Below are positions 1 through 11,183 of a DNA stretch of 64,000 nt, in pieces. Under the pieces are notes generated by a model, which was not told the DNA's origin, searched no databases, and worked only from the letters and a program-made list of their open reading frames with translations. The stretch covers positions 13,093,092 to 13,157,091 of the forward strand of contig OX291554.1 of NCBI GenBank assembly GCA_946406115.1, written 5' to 3'. Source of the DNA: Apoda limacodes. Taxonomy: Eukaryota > Arthropoda > Insecta > Lepidoptera > Limacodidae. A program made the position numbers and the translations under genes. How positions within the stretch are numbered: position 1 is the stretch's first letter; each line of letters begins with the position of its first letter.

Positions 1-437
1 TTTTTATCAGTAGTGGATGTATTCCGTCTGGCCCAGCCCCTTTGCTTGTATTTAAAGAATCTAAATATTTATGAACTATATTTCCATTAATTTCAATTGA
101 ATTTAAGTCTACTAGAGCATCAAAAGAAGGTACTAGGTTTTCAGCATCAAAAGAGTTAAGAGTAGATTTCTCGAAAACGGAGTGAAAATACGAATTAAAT
201 AGTTCGCAGATTTTCTTTCCATCACTGGCAGTTTTATCCTTATAGTGCATTACTTCTGGCAAACAATTATAGTTACGTAATGATTTGATATAAGACCAAA
301 AGAATTTTGAATTATTTTTAATTTTTAGCTCTGAGAAGTGTATAAAACTGTTATAGCACTCGAATCTCATTTTTTCAGATCTTTTACGTAAAATCTTGAA
401 ACTTTCGTAATCAAGGGGGTGTAATGCGGCTTTTGAC
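1..437 (-). mobile_element. non-LTR retrotransposon fragment, start of reverse transcriptase, open to window edge
   Basis: On the minus strand this stretch reads open for about 145 codons with no stop and runs off the left edge. It encodes a lysine-rich linker (LRKRSEKMRFE), then FFWSYIKSLRNYN and KICELFNSYFH, and finally KGAGPDGIHPLLIK. That last motif is the conserved entry into the RT domain of Jockey/CR1-type elements. There is no ATG because the piece begins inside an ORF. The right end abuts a fragment of another non-LTR family at about 437/438, so one element may have been truncated into the other. It could belong to the same family as the element at 59.5 kb, but the two pieces do not overlap in protein space, so this cannot be tested here. 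Confidence 0.85.
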
Positions 438-612
438 TTTGGGATCGTCGACGATTATCTCAGCCCTTCGTTGAACCGAGTCAAAGGGGCCAAGGTGGTA
501 TCCAAGTGCAATCACCCAAAGATGGCAGCAGTAGGTACTTCCTATGGGGCCAGACTAGCGACTTGCAAAGCAGCAACTTTTGTCCGGAGGCGAAGTACTG
601 GTTGGCTCCATT
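438..612 (-). mobile_element. family A non-LTR fragment (C-terminal coding part)
   Basis: This matches the minus-strand copy at 45075-45250 (for example GGGATCGTCGACGAT and GTTGAACCGAGTCAAA) with many substitutions. It corresponds to the region after the RT domain around the WAGAPGY and DSVQRR motifs. It is a dead fragment of about 175 bp. Confidence 0.85.
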
Positions 613-916
613 ATTAGGGAAAGGAGGATTAGTCTGTATTCCGCCAAACTAACTCTCGACTATTAGAGCTTTGAAGCCGTCAATATAGCCTCTGACTTTA
701 TTGTAGCCTATAATATAGTATAGCCGATCTTAACTTAATTATTATATTTAATCCGCTCCTATTTCAAAATGTTCCACATATGAAACCGGCAACTGCATCG
801 TAATGCAATAAAAAAAAACCGACCAAGTGGATTTACGCGCCGAGGTTTCCGTACTTTACAAACCAATTTGCCACCAATTGCGTAATTTACAAACACAAAC
901 AAAAAAAGTGTGCCGC

Positions 917-967
917 TAAGCGGTCACCCATACAATTACTGACCAAGCCCGACGTTGCTTAACTTTG
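917..967 (-). repeat. 5S rRNA-derived segment inside a repeat
   Basis: The reverse complement reads AAAGTTAAGCAACGTCGGGC, then a lightly diverged middle, then ATGGGTGACCGCTTA. This is the conserved 3' half of animal 5S rRNA with the A-box, intermediate element and C-box of the Pol III internal control region. The 5' half is absent, so it is not a 5S gene. A sister segment lies at 40463-40512. Confidence 0.75.
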
Positions 968-977
968 AATATCGTTT

Positions 978-1405
978 CCAATAAACAAATGTATTACTGT
1001 TTCTCTTAATAATAAGCTAGATGGCGCTTTACTGGTAATTTAGCCGGTTTTTACTATTTGTTGTTATACTTTAGAGTTCACACTATTTTTCACTGCAAGT
1101 TTGAACTTATATATATATATGTATTACTGTTTTTACGAAAGAACAAAAACAACGAAAATATGTTTTTGTATGAGGACTCCCCAAACAAATGTGTTACTGT
1201 TATTGCAAGATGGCGTTGTACCGACAATTTAAAATGGTAATGGCTTCGGCCCATTTAAAACTTGTCCGATTTTTATTATTTGTTTTTATACTTTGGAGTT
1301 CACACAATTTTTCACTGCAAGTTTGAAGTTTGTGTGAATTACTGTTTTTACGATAGAGCAAAAACAACGAAAATGTGTTTCTTGTAAGGGGACCCTTAAA
1401 TTTTA
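978..1405 (+). repeat. imperfect tandem duplication, about 0.2 kb units
   Basis: The block from AAACAAATGT through ACTTTAGAGTTCACAC and TTTTTCACTGCAAGTTTGAA to AACAACGAAAAT recurs about 200-222 bp downstream. The second unit carries an extra insertion of about 28 bp. It lies inside the composite repeat at 818-1612. Confidence 0.6.
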
Positions 1406-1742
1406 ACTTTTTTTATTTATTTGTTAGATAATCTCCCATTATATCATATTTTTTTTACAGAATATGTGTTATATTCTGTAAAAAAATTAGGCTTCTACCT
1501 ATTTCAGTCTAAAAGATAGAGCATTCTAATGGTTGGACAGATAGACAGACAGCGTAGGCTTAGTAATAGAGCTCCGTTCGCACTCTTTTGTTGCGGAACC
1601 CTAATAACTAGGCAAAGACACACTCGTTCTACCTTACAGCCAAAATATGCACCTGCATTAAGAAACAATACACCGAAAACTATTTTTTATTAGAAGTATT
1701 TCTAAAGTATAATCGTGATTTTACAGATTTATAAAAAAAATA

Positions 1743-1915
1743 TATGCATTTGATGTTTCTAAGTAATTATAAATATAAGATGTATATATTGCGAATTGTT
1801 TGCTTTCAAAGTTAAAAAAATCGTGTCTAACTAAAAAAAACTATAAAACTAACTAATATAAAAATATACAATAGTTTTATATATTTTATAATTACTTAGA
1901 AACATCAAATGCATA
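1743..1915. repeat. foldback with perfect 31-bp arms
   Basis: Positions 1743-1773 are the exact reverse complement of 1885-1915, separated by about 110 bp of AT-rich DNA. This suggests a MITE-like or snap-back element. No target duplication is clear. Confidence 0.85.
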
Positions 1916-2490
1916 TTTGGAAGCCCTATTCAACGATAAACCACGCGATAGGGAAGCGCTTCAAAAATTATGGCTCAGTTCAATGTATAGGGAGTTACCC
2001 GCAAAAAAAATTAAGAAGTCCAAAACAATTTTAGCTAAAAGTATTTAAAAAATCTTTCATTGATAATTTTTCCAGATTTTTAGAACGTTTGTTTTAAAAG
2101 GTAGAGGGGGCGGACACAATTGTTTTTAACTTTGGAAGCAAAACCTCCCAAAATATACGTCATCTTAGAGAAAAAAAATACGTAGTTCAGTTACTTTAAA
2201 TCCCGTCACAGAATAATTGAAAACTTTTAATAACGCATCACATGGTGCCATATGCAATCTGAAAAACAATAGGCAATTGAAATATTACATAAATATTGTT
2301 TTTTTTTTTTTAAATCAAACTATTTACATTGTAAATCTTGTTTATTTAATGTTTCAATACAAAACATGTATTTATTAGTTGATACACTATAATTTTATGT
2401 TTCCTTTGTGATTTTACAAACATTACCTATTGGACGCACGCAATAAAACAGTATTGTAATTAGTTTGTAAAGCAAGTTGTAGTTAATTTA
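1916..2490. other. AT-rich DNA, no gene recognised
   Basis: There is no ORF of note. A T-run lies near 2300. The right part may be the 5'-truncated body of the non-LTR element whose tail ends at 2553. Confidence 0.5.
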
Positions 2491-2556
2491 CTTATCGATT
2501 CGAAAGTGTTCTTAGTAACCCATTTGAATAAAAAGATTTTGATTTTGATTTTGTAG
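2491..2556 (+). mobile_element. non-LTR 3' end with (TTTTGA)n tail
   Basis: The sequence CATTTGAATAAAAAG is followed by three GATTTT units (2535-2553). The same layout, GAATAAA followed by a hexanucleotide repeat, closes the element at 59.5-61.1 kb with TTTGAC units. This is the typical end of CR1/Jockey-like elements that finish in a microsatellite instead of poly(A). Confidence 0.55.
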
Positions 2557-5500
2557 AAATAAACCACTAGTTAAGGTGCGCTTAAAAAAGGTTTTTTATC
2601 GCTCAGTTCAATGTGTAGAGAGAAAAATATAGCGGCGCTCATATTGAAATTAGATTCATTTCGTGACAGTTGCATAAATAGCTATTAAATTAATAAACTT
2701 AATTGAAATTTTCTATGAACTTCCTTAAACATGTTGTGAGTTTTATGCTTCAAATCAGGTTTCGTATATATATAACACTTTGTTTCTAAGTTTTCTATAA
2801 GCTACACATAAACTGTATTTTAATTACGCAATTTACATGTCATGCATAATGAGTGAATTCAAGTTAATTCGTAACATTATAAATCAATAAAAACTGTCTG
2901 CCACGAAATGTCAAAAGGAAGCTGACACTTTATAATTAAACATAACAAATCGTAGGCAACACAAAATAAGAGAAAAAATATTTACGCAAGCGTTTTTATA
3001 ACTATTTTAATAGTGATATATATCAAAGTAGATGATAAATGAATAATTAATTCAATTTCGAAATATTCACTCATAAAAACATTTCAGAAGCATTTGAAAT
3101 TTGAGATTTCTACATAAAAACAACCGTATTAGGAAATTTAATAGTTAGTAATGTGATAGATTTGATATACAACATTTACCTAATTCGTAAAATATTAAAT
3201 TAAGTCATCAATTTTAAACTTATTAGGCACTTTCAAAGACCAAATGTCGGAAATTCGAAAATATTCGGAAATTGAAAACCACTAAATATTTTCTAAAGCA
3301 GTGTATTTATTATTGATTTTGAAGTATATTTTTGGTCTTGGATACTTTATGTCAAATATTATTGTACTTATTTTTTATACACTATGTACGAAGTATTTTT
3401 TTATACAATCGAGATGAGCGCTTTTCAAAACTTACAGTAAGTAATTGAGTACATGAAATGGTAATTAAACACCAATAAACAAACATAATGCTGGTCATAT
3501 ATATATGTATTTTTTAAAGCGTTTTAGCTGTATAAGGCTTTACAGCAAAATTGTGACATTAAATCTATCATATAAACGTTTACTCTGCCACTTTGTATAA
3601 CACCTATAGCACTGTTGTAAATAGGCACTCTCAACAGTCGTTATCGAGCTACTATGTTGTATATAAGGCTTTCATGGTACCGTTATGAAGCGAAGCCATA
3701 CTATTATGGCTCCTAAATAACTAATATAACACTGGTGTTTAAATAGTTACTATCACTGCTAAACCGTGATACAGCAGCTCCCGTTATAATGAATTTACAA
3801 CAAATTTGCGTAAAAGCCGCTCCTGTTAACAACTGCTCTAAAATCGTCTTAATTCGACCTAAATTAACACTCAAAAGTTGTAAAAACGTATTTGTAAGCC
3901 TAAGATATCACTAGTTACATAACAACTTTGTTATTTTCTATTTATCACTAAAAAGTCACATATCGCTTCACTGTGATATCTTTACAGGACCAAAAATTTA
4001 TTATGGCTGCGAGATGTTGTAAATCGGTTGTATATGAGGAACCACAACTCTATTCAGTTATATATCATATATTTATTTGTCTTAATATTAATGAATTAAC
4101 GAGGGGCATGCAAAAAACACCATTTATATACTACTAGAATATCAATAAAAATGCAAGCGCAAGTGATATTGAACTATTTATTACAATACTATCGCTCGTT
4201 ACAGAATACAGAAGCATTAACATTAAACAAATAATATCTTAACAATTATTTTTGTCTATAAACTTCCAAAATAGATGGTCGACACAACAGTCATTCAATT
4301 TGTAATTTGAAGGAATAGCAATCACTACATTAACACTCAATGGTTGTATATCAGTGTTCGCGTGGCTGTTTTACCACTTCATAGTGATACCATTGTTTAA
4401 AATTGCCTAATATATTACCGAAAAGCCTCAAAGAACAACGCATATATGACAAATATGTATCTAATTAGCCCCAAGCTGAGCTGCAATACAATAGCTATAT
4501 CACTTAAACGTTCTAAGTCAGGGGCCCTTTCCGCGTTGTAGAAACGTTTCTAATATTCTAATATGACCAATCATGAATACCATTTTGCATCCAGTAAACG
4601 TTCCTATAAGCAATATACAGCTAAGATTTGCTAGTTGGGTGCTGACTAATTTACATATTTTTCAGTGTCACTATGTGCCGGTAAAGCGGATCTAAGACCT
4701 TAATTACTTCCACGCGCTGTACTGTTGTTCAAAATATGAATTTCGCAATTACAAGTTTCAACTTCAGCCAAAACTTTTTAATTCATAAATTCTCAAGATA
4801 CCTAACCATCTGGCGGTGGCGTTGTTTTCTCTACTTCTATTCCCACCGTTTCAGTTGAGTTTCGGTGAGTTTTCTTTATTCTCCTTATATTTTTATTTAT
4901 TTACTCGCTAATGTGATGAAAAACACTGTGTGTAACACGGGTGGTATGGAAATTACAAACTTAACTAATTAAAGAGTAGGCTTCTAAATAGCCTCTCGTT
5001 AGTAATTTTCTACTTACCACCCTTAATACACAATGTGCTATTAATACACTTCTGCTGTGAGTTCTGACTTCTCACTCTGTTGTAGTTCGCCACTGAAATA
5101 TTTCTTTATAAAAGTCAGTTCATTATGCCGGTATATTATGTTTAACTTAAGCCATATCTGTAAGTTTTTACGACTTTATTTTGTAAATTACATTATATTA
5201 TCACAAAAGATGAGACCTTTCCGCAAATCTGATGCAGGGACATATTCAGAATACGTTTTAGACGAAAATTAAATTTGTAAATTTACGAGATGTGCCCTTT
5301 TAAAAATAAAACTATCCCTGTATCCCTGAAAACATTGTCTTGTGACTAAAGAGATACCTATGTCATTGTTTTTTTTTAAATTAGTTTATGTAGTGGATTT
5401 AGTCACTTGGCTTTTATATCCCAAATATACTCGTTACCCGCAAAAAACAAATTTGTGTCTTGATTGTTTACTGTTTCCTTGGTAAGATGATACTAATGTG

Positions 5501-5705
5501 TTTTTTTGTAACTTAATTTACAATCATCATTAAACAAATGTGGGCTTTTTTTTCGTGATTCAAGTTAAGTACTTTATAAGATTAAAATTGTGGACATAAA
5601 GTTCTATTTACCTTCTCATATGCTTAAGTAAATATTGCACGAATCTAAACAAAATGTGTCAAAATACACTTCATGATTTTTATGTAACTTTACGACGCCT
5701 CTTTA
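2557..5705. other. 3.1 kb AT-rich DNA without recognised gene
   Basis: The only ORFs are short and unconvincing. Between about 3480 and 4700 there are scattered imperfect short motifs (TATAAGGCTTT at 3531 and 3662; several CACTGTTGTAAA- and AGTGATA-like words), suggesting an old non-coding element. Around 4925-5035 two GTGTAACACGGGTGGTA / TACCACCCTTAATACAC-like segments face each other, forming a degenerate inverted repeat. I recognise no host exon. Confidence 0.5.
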
Positions 5706-6035
5706 TTTTAAAAGTTCCGTACTAAACGGTGCCTTATTACTTAGACTACTCATGTTTGTTTGTCCGTCAGATCTTTAAAGGGCTCTATCGCTTATTCTTA
5801 AATCTTATTGGTAGAAGCCCGAAATTCGAAATTTTACCAACTATGTGTCATTGCGACGGATTTCCCAACAAATAATAAAAATAACAAACAAATGATTTTG
5901 CTCTATCGTAAAATCGGTAATACCTAAGTACATACAAACTTTAAACTTAAAACAATTATACTATGGGGTATAATAAAAAAACAAGTCAAGCGCAAGTCGG
6001 GCTTCTGCATTCTTTTGTGGTTCGGAATCCTCTGA
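5706..6035. repeat. degenerate GGTTCCGTAC-type repeat
   Basis: The left end (AAAGTTCCGTACTAAACGGTG, TTACTTAGACT, TTTGTCCGTCAG) resembles the reverse-oriented end of the 61464-61888 repeat. The right end (CAAGCGCAAGTCGGGCTT, then GTTCGGAATCC) resembles its other end but points the opposite way. The copy is heavily diverged, possibly two fragments. Confidence 0.35.
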
Positions 6036-6139
6036 GTTGTGAAATTTTTGTAAGTTATCTCATAATTTGTTAGTTTTGTAACAAGTAGTCAAAATCTTAT
6101 ATATTTGTAATCTACTCACAAAGCCCTTTTATTTGATAT

Positions 6140-6470
6140 CCCACTTGGTATGTTTAAGTCGGTGGTGGCCGAGACGTTTCGATTTCACTTTGCGTCCTGA
6201 GCGGCGGAGGTTCGAGACCCGGCGGTAACCAATGAGTCTTTTGCTTAATTTCTCAAGTAAAAATTGTTGAAGTAGAAGTTGATTATTCACACCGCTGGCT
6301 TTTCGGTAAAGGAAACCTGCATATGTCAAAAAAAAGAAGTATGTGAAGTCCACAATCCGCACTGGGCCCGCGTGTGAACTATGGCCTAAACCGTTGAGGG
6401 TAGGCCGGGCCTCAGCATGGAGACGTATGAGGCTGATTAGGATGGTATGATAGAAATAATTTTTGTAGCA
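6140..6470 (+). mobile_element. tRNA-derived SINE
   Basis: An A-box fitting TRGYNNANNNG (TGGCCGAGACG, 6166-6176) and a B-box fitting GWTCRANNC (GTTCGAGAC, 6210-6218) are spaced as in a tRNA. The following body (GGAAACCTGCATATGTC, GTGTGTGAAGTCCACAATCC, GCCTCAGCATGGAGACG) resembles a SINE body common in Lepidoptera. The head is too diverged to be a functional tRNA gene. Confidence 0.7.
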
Positions 6471-6476
6471 CCGCAC

Positions 6477-6510
6477 GGTGGATTCTGTACTATGGAGCGT
6501 CTGGCCAATA
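6477..6510 (+). repeat. left arm of a distant inverted repeat
   Basis: GGTGGATTCTGTACTA and the following bases match the reverse complement of 7728-7761 over 34 nt with four mismatches. The arms are about 1.2 kb apart. They could be terminal repeats of one element or two copies of one short repeat. Confidence 0.6.
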
Positions 6511-7727
6511 ATATAATCATTGTTTTTTAATTGTGAATAGATGCTTATTGTTTTTCGATTTAATAAATTGAAGGTATATTACATTACTTTTGAGTACACA
6601 AAGTAGTATTGGTCGTCTAGTATTATTTATATGATTCGTCAAACGTTACATAATTTCTGTTTTCCTTGTTGTTTATTCTGGATAACCAAGTTCAGTTCAG
6701 ACTTTGAACATATATATCTTTAAAAGTAGGAACACAAAGTTAATTAAAAAAATCATGAGTGGTGATGAGGGTAGGTGAGAGTGGTATTTGAAACATATAA
6801 ATATAACCCTTTCCGATAATTATTCACTTGGCAAAACAAAAAATATAAATCATTGTGATTCGAAAATGCAATTCTGTTTTTATTTATTTTTTCAATTAAG
6901 GGAGAATTTGCACTTACAGTTATTGGTTTTTAGTGACTCCTACAGTTATGTAGTATACAGATTTGAGTTGAGCAGTTCGTGCAAAATCCCCTATTGTGAC
7001 TGGCAGGGTTTAGAAGTAAGGGGGTAGTTGATTCAGAATTTATTCCATAATGAATGTTAGTGTATTTAACTTTGATCATTTACTTTTGACTGAACTTTAG
7101 CTGATTTTATAGTTTTTTTTTGTTATTCTTTCTTAGTAGTAACGAACTACCTAATAAAAAGGAGAGAAATGTGTTAAAGAATGTTTTCACTCCAGGTTAA
7201 GAAATTAGATTGCAAGGTTAAATTAGAAGAGATGGTTCCAACTTTAGTTCAACCGGCACTTTAAGAAACCTTACAATATTTTTTTAAACAGTTTCAGGCT
7301 ACGTAGTTGTCGTCGAACAGGGACAAAATAAATTGCTTTGAAAATAATTCGTCATGGTTAGATGAATTGTGCCTTTAAAAAAATATGTTAAAATCAAAGT
7401 CAGTACAGGTAGGCCAGTGAAGAACTTGGCCGAGTCTAGCAATCGTAGTAAACGTAGGAAAACTGAAAATTTACGTGCATGCTTTTTTTTGCTAAAATGA
7501 AACTTCGAAATGCAAGTCAGTTTGTCAAATCAAAGGACGTAAAATCCGATTTATATCCGTATATATTATAAAAATAGGGTAAAAATTATATTTTATTTTA
7601 ATTATGTTATTTGTAGGGCAATAGTTTTTATTTAATTTCCCTAAAAGTCAACTGTTTCGAAGTTATAAAGTTATTTTGCCATAGCACGTCATCATATTAG
7701 TTTCAGTCAAAAAATTTAGCTAAATAA
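6511..7727. other. AT-rich DNA between the inverted arms, no gene recognised
   Basis: The longest frame (6788-7027, 79 codons) has no recognisable motif and no coding bias that I can see. No transposase motif is present between the arms. Confidence 0.5.
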
Positions 7728-7761
7728 TATTGGCAAAACTCTCCGTAGTACAGAATCCACC
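7728..7761 (-). repeat. right arm of a distant inverted repeat
   Basis: Partner of 6477-6510, in opposite orientation. The arms share the core TGGATTCTGTACTA and end in GCCAATA. Confidence 0.6.
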
Positions 7762-8215
7762 ATGCTCCGCGCCGTCTTTATGACGTAACAGTTTCTATCA
7801 CCACAGTTTCTGCGCTTGTTATCTCATATATTTGTGTTCAGAAGGTCATACTTAACGCATTGACACCATATGAGACCATATCTGAAATGACTTGAACGGA
7901 AACTTGAACCACATTTTTCCGACCTACAAACTGTCCATCTCTTGGTCAACGTGGTGTAGGACTAGGGTTCCCAACCTCAATTGAAAACAGTATTATATCT
8001 ACTTTATTTCTCTCTTTAGAACTGTTTCAGAAACATTTCATACATATTTTAATTTTGACTCGCAATATGCCGATACCGATACTAATAAGTTCAAGAAATA
8101 TGTACTTATATTACCTACGTTAATAAAATACGGTTTTTGACTTTTCTTGAGAAAAATTATTATAATAGGTCCGAAAATCGAAATCGCTTTTGCGTTTTCT
8201 TTACGTTTTGAGACA
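7762..8215. other. no gene recognised
   Basis: AT-rich sequence with one minus frame (8038-8370) that runs into the MITE and has no family resemblance. Confidence 0.5.
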
Positions 8216-8379
8216 AGGGACCTTATTGCGAACAGTTTCGAGCTATTCGGATCATGGAATTCGAGACAAAAATGTATAGAAGTCTGACTTACCTCTCGAA
8301 ACCTATGAATGTACTTGCATACATTTTTCTCTCGCATTCCAGGGTCCGAATAGCCCGAGACTGTTCGCAATAGGTCATT
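8216..8379. mobile_element. palindromic MITE, copy 1
   Basis: About 160 bp with very long terminal inverted repeats. The left arm reads GGGACCTTATTGCGAACAG, then CGAGCTATTCGGA; the right arm reads TCCGAATAGCCCGAGA, then CTGTTCGCAATAGGTC. The arms pair over roughly 58 bp with few mismatches and leave about 45 bp between them. A second copy lies at 14943-15090. No coding capacity. Confidence 0.85.
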
Positions 8380-9283
8380 GGAGAATCGTTTTCCATCGTT
8401 TTTTTAATGTGGTGTGCGTGTGTGTGTGTAAGCTTTTTTTTGGGCCTCGATATCTCAAGAACCAATGGACCATATTCTTCTGTGTTTTATTTATATAATA
8501 ATATTATTATAAAGTAATATTATAATTATTATTACGTCTTTAAAAAAAAAAAGAGTGAGAGAGAGATATTCTCGATATTTCGATTTCCGGACCTATCATA
8601 ATAACTTCCCTCTAGAGGAGTTAATAAAATAATATCATTCTGGTTTACTGTCATCCGCAACTCGTATTAATGTCACTTGATGTCGTCACATAACCCTGCT
8701 TAAATGCAACTGTTCCGTTTCCAAATTTATGTCTCGTTATTTTCAAGGCACTAAAAATAAAAATATACACATTTTAAAAATCACAGGCGATTATGCAACT
8801 CTGCTATATAATTGATAATTATACTGACAGTTATATTAAGAAATTATGCTTCAGATTTTTCGTTATTTCCCAATTACGATAAATGTGACGGATGACGCGA
8901 CACAGTTCGATGATATTTCGTTATGTCGTACAAGTTCGTTTATACACAGTATATGCTTATGGCATTCAGTACAATCTGTTATATGATATTGCACATCTAT
9001 AAGATTCAATATTTAATGGGTTAATATGGGTATTAGTAAAGTTATTGAAAACGTTGCCGGATAGATAGATATTACACACTTGGTATCCAATCATGCTGTA
9101 CCCAATCTATTGTATGGTTATTACAGGGCTTATTACGATTTATCATGGGCATTACTCATCCAATACAATGGATTAGAACCAGCTAACAATTTCACTGACA
9201 TTTTATAAACGTGCAGTGGTAGCACCCAATGCAAGAAAAAGCGTTATGAATAGCCTAATTACTTTTTTTATTCATTCTATTTC
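8380..9283. other. no gene; short simple repeats
   Basis: Contains a (GT)n stretch at about 8410-8431, A-rich and (GA)n DNA near 8545-8570, and otherwise anonymous AT-rich sequence. Confidence 0.6.
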
Positions 9284-9492
9284 GTGATGTTACTTTTATT
9301 TCACGTGGCCAGGTATAACGATGACAGATGGACCTTTAGATCGTTAAAATGGACTGGGTTACATTGTACTAGAGAGAGGGGCCGGCCATGTGCCAAATGG
9401 GCAGATAAAATTATCGCAACAGCAGGTCAAAGATGGCTAATCTCGGCTAGGGATAGAAATAAGTGGTATTCCTTGGAGAAAGCTTTTACCCA
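9284..9492 (+). mobile_element. RTE-type pol C-terminal remnant
   Basis: In frame, this encodes HVARYNDDRWT, then RERGRPCAKWADKI, then GQRWLISARDRNKWYSLEKA. It follows the C-terminal pattern H(I/V)AR-DRW...GRP--RW-DD...W---A-DR-KW--LEEAF of RTE-like retrotransposon polyproteins. Only the last 65 or so residues remain. A family A 3' end begins about 25 bp downstream, so the two are probably nested or abutted insertions. The ATG is incidental. Confidence 0.75.
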
Positions 9493-9514
9493 AAGTCCAA
9501 TCAAAATAATAAAT

Positions 9515-9788
9515 TATTTCATTCTCACACTTTAGAACAGAAATGGTCGCGTACAGTGTGGTTTCAGAGAAACTTCCTCCCGCGAATGCTTGGGTTGTGG
9601 AATAAGCTCCCTGCCAAGGTTTTCTCTAAGGACTACAGTATGGGGTTCTTCTAAAAATAAGTTATTAGATTTTTGAAGGGTCGGCAACGCGCGAGTTCTA
9701 ACCCTGGTGTTGCAAGCGTCTATAGGCTACGGTGACCACTTACCATCAGGGAGACCGTAAGCTTGTTTGCACTTAGTTGTATAAAAAA
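9515..9788 (+). mobile_element. family A 3' end, decayed
   Basis: Aligns with 22028-22300 of copy 1: the CATTCTCACACTTTAGAAC start, the LWNKLPAKVFSKDYSM coding core, CGGCAACGCGCGAG, then TAGGCTACGGTGACC, CTTACCATCAGG and a short A-run. A stop follows GFF where copy 1 continues, so it is non-functional. Confidence 0.9.
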
Positions 9789-10955
9789 ACCATATTGAGT
9801 CCTACTAATAAGGACAACGTTAACGTTAACTAACGCCACTACGTATTAAACTCGATTGGAACGCAGTTCGAAATCTCTGCAAATTTATTGAAATTTTGTC
9901 TTCTATGAAAAACATTAATTAAGTAATCTTTAATGTGGTCTGATTTATTATTTTATTTATTTGTTGAATTACATAATAAGTACAGCAAAGCTTATGCATG
10001 TTTGTAAAGTTTTTTTGGGTAAATGACATACCTATTGGTTAATGGACATACATGTTGTGTAAACATAGGTAGAAGTGATCGAGCGTGAGAAAAAGGAAAT
10101 GAGGACCTCTTAATACAAGATGATATTCGTATTTGTACTATGCGTTTTAACTGAGTTAGCACGTAAGCTGTTACAGTGTGCTCGGTGCTCAATACTAGTT
10201 ACAGATTTCGGCCACCAAGATGGAGCCTGACCTCATTTGAGATGCTTACGCATACTAGATACAACTTCGCGCTGAACCTAGGATTCTGGGTTTTATTCTT
10301 TGGTCTTAAGAATACAAGAGAAAATGTAAATGTTTTTACTGTAGTGATCGCGATGGCTTTACCGGTAACAGAGATAATCCACTATAACAGTTAGAATTGC
10401 TGAAGTATCACATTAAACTTTACAGGTTGCCTCGTTTTACTTTATTAGTACGGAACCCTAAAGTGACAATTTAATTAGGTAGATAATCATTATTTTTTTA
10501 TGATTCTTGAATACACTTAAACAGTGAGTTGCGATTGTTGACAGATTGCGCAGACCTCACATTCTCGGTTGTAATTACGGTTACGTATCAACCAGCGGTA
10601 AGTTTTTGTCACTAAGACATTGAGGTCAACCTCATTTGCAACAACCTTACCACTATTCTAGCCATATTTTTGTGAGCTTAAAATAGTGAATTGATAGTCT
10701 TATTTTTGTATTTGAAGGTCAACTATCCATTGACATGTCTGAAGGTTACAATTTTACTCAAGAGTAAAAATGTAACTTACATTTCAGAACAATGGCATAT
10801 CCGCAATTTTTCAATTGGTCATGAAGGTCATCATACTAACGATTAGGACATTGTATCTTGTTATGTGTAAGTGTATTTTTTGACCATTGTCGTGCAAAGA
10901 ACCCGACCTTCGAATCCCATACATAATTGTAATTATGTATGTATAAGTCCTACCA
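9789..10955. other. no gene recognised
   Basis: AT-rich. A small TACGGAACCCTAAAG piece at about 10449 is a scrap of the GGTTCCGTAC repeat. The minus ORF at 10811-11095 overlaps the Helitron and is not a gene. Confidence 0.5.
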
Positions 10956-11110
10956 TCTATACTAATATTATAAATGGGAAAGTGGCTCTGTCTGCCTGTT
11001 TGTAACCTTTTCACTGCTAAACTGCTGAACCGATTTCGATGAAATTTGGCAACATTCCACCTTGGGAAAGGACATAGACTACTCAAAAACGTCAATCGGT
11101 TGTTTTACTA
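10956..11110 (+). mobile_element. Lep1-type Helitron, 5' part
   Basis: Begins A|TCTATACTAATATTATAAA, continues GCTGAACCGATTTCGATGAA and ATTTGGCAAC, then GGGAAAGGACATAGACTACT. This is the head of the abundant non-autonomous Lep1 Helitrons of Lepidoptera, which start with TC after an A. The 3' CTAG(T) end is not found nearby, so the copy is truncated. Confidence 0.75.
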
Positions 11111-11183
11111 TTTACTATTATCAAGGAGTACCTAAGAAACATCGAAACTTTCACAGTATTTTTTTTACATTCATAATTTACTA

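Larger units (their letters stand above)
818..1612 (+). mobile_element. dispersed composite repeat of the GGTTCCGTAC family, long form
   Basis: The left end (CCAAGTGGATTTACGCGCC, then TTTCCGTAC) matches the left end of the 53176-53604 repeat. The right end (ACAGACAGCG, TTAGTAATAGAG, CGGAACCCTAA) matches that repeat's right end. Between them lie a 5S rRNA-like segment in antisense and a 0.2-kb imperfect tandem duplication, making this copy almost twice as long as the 53-kb and 61-kb copies. No coding capacity is visible. It is probably a non-autonomous element. Its class is not certain; a SINE is possible because of the embedded 5S promoter. Confidence 0.6.

Noticed and set aside
6140..6235. 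true tRNA gene
   Set aside because: A- and B-box fit, but the arms do not form a proper acceptor stem and the sequence runs on into a SINE body.
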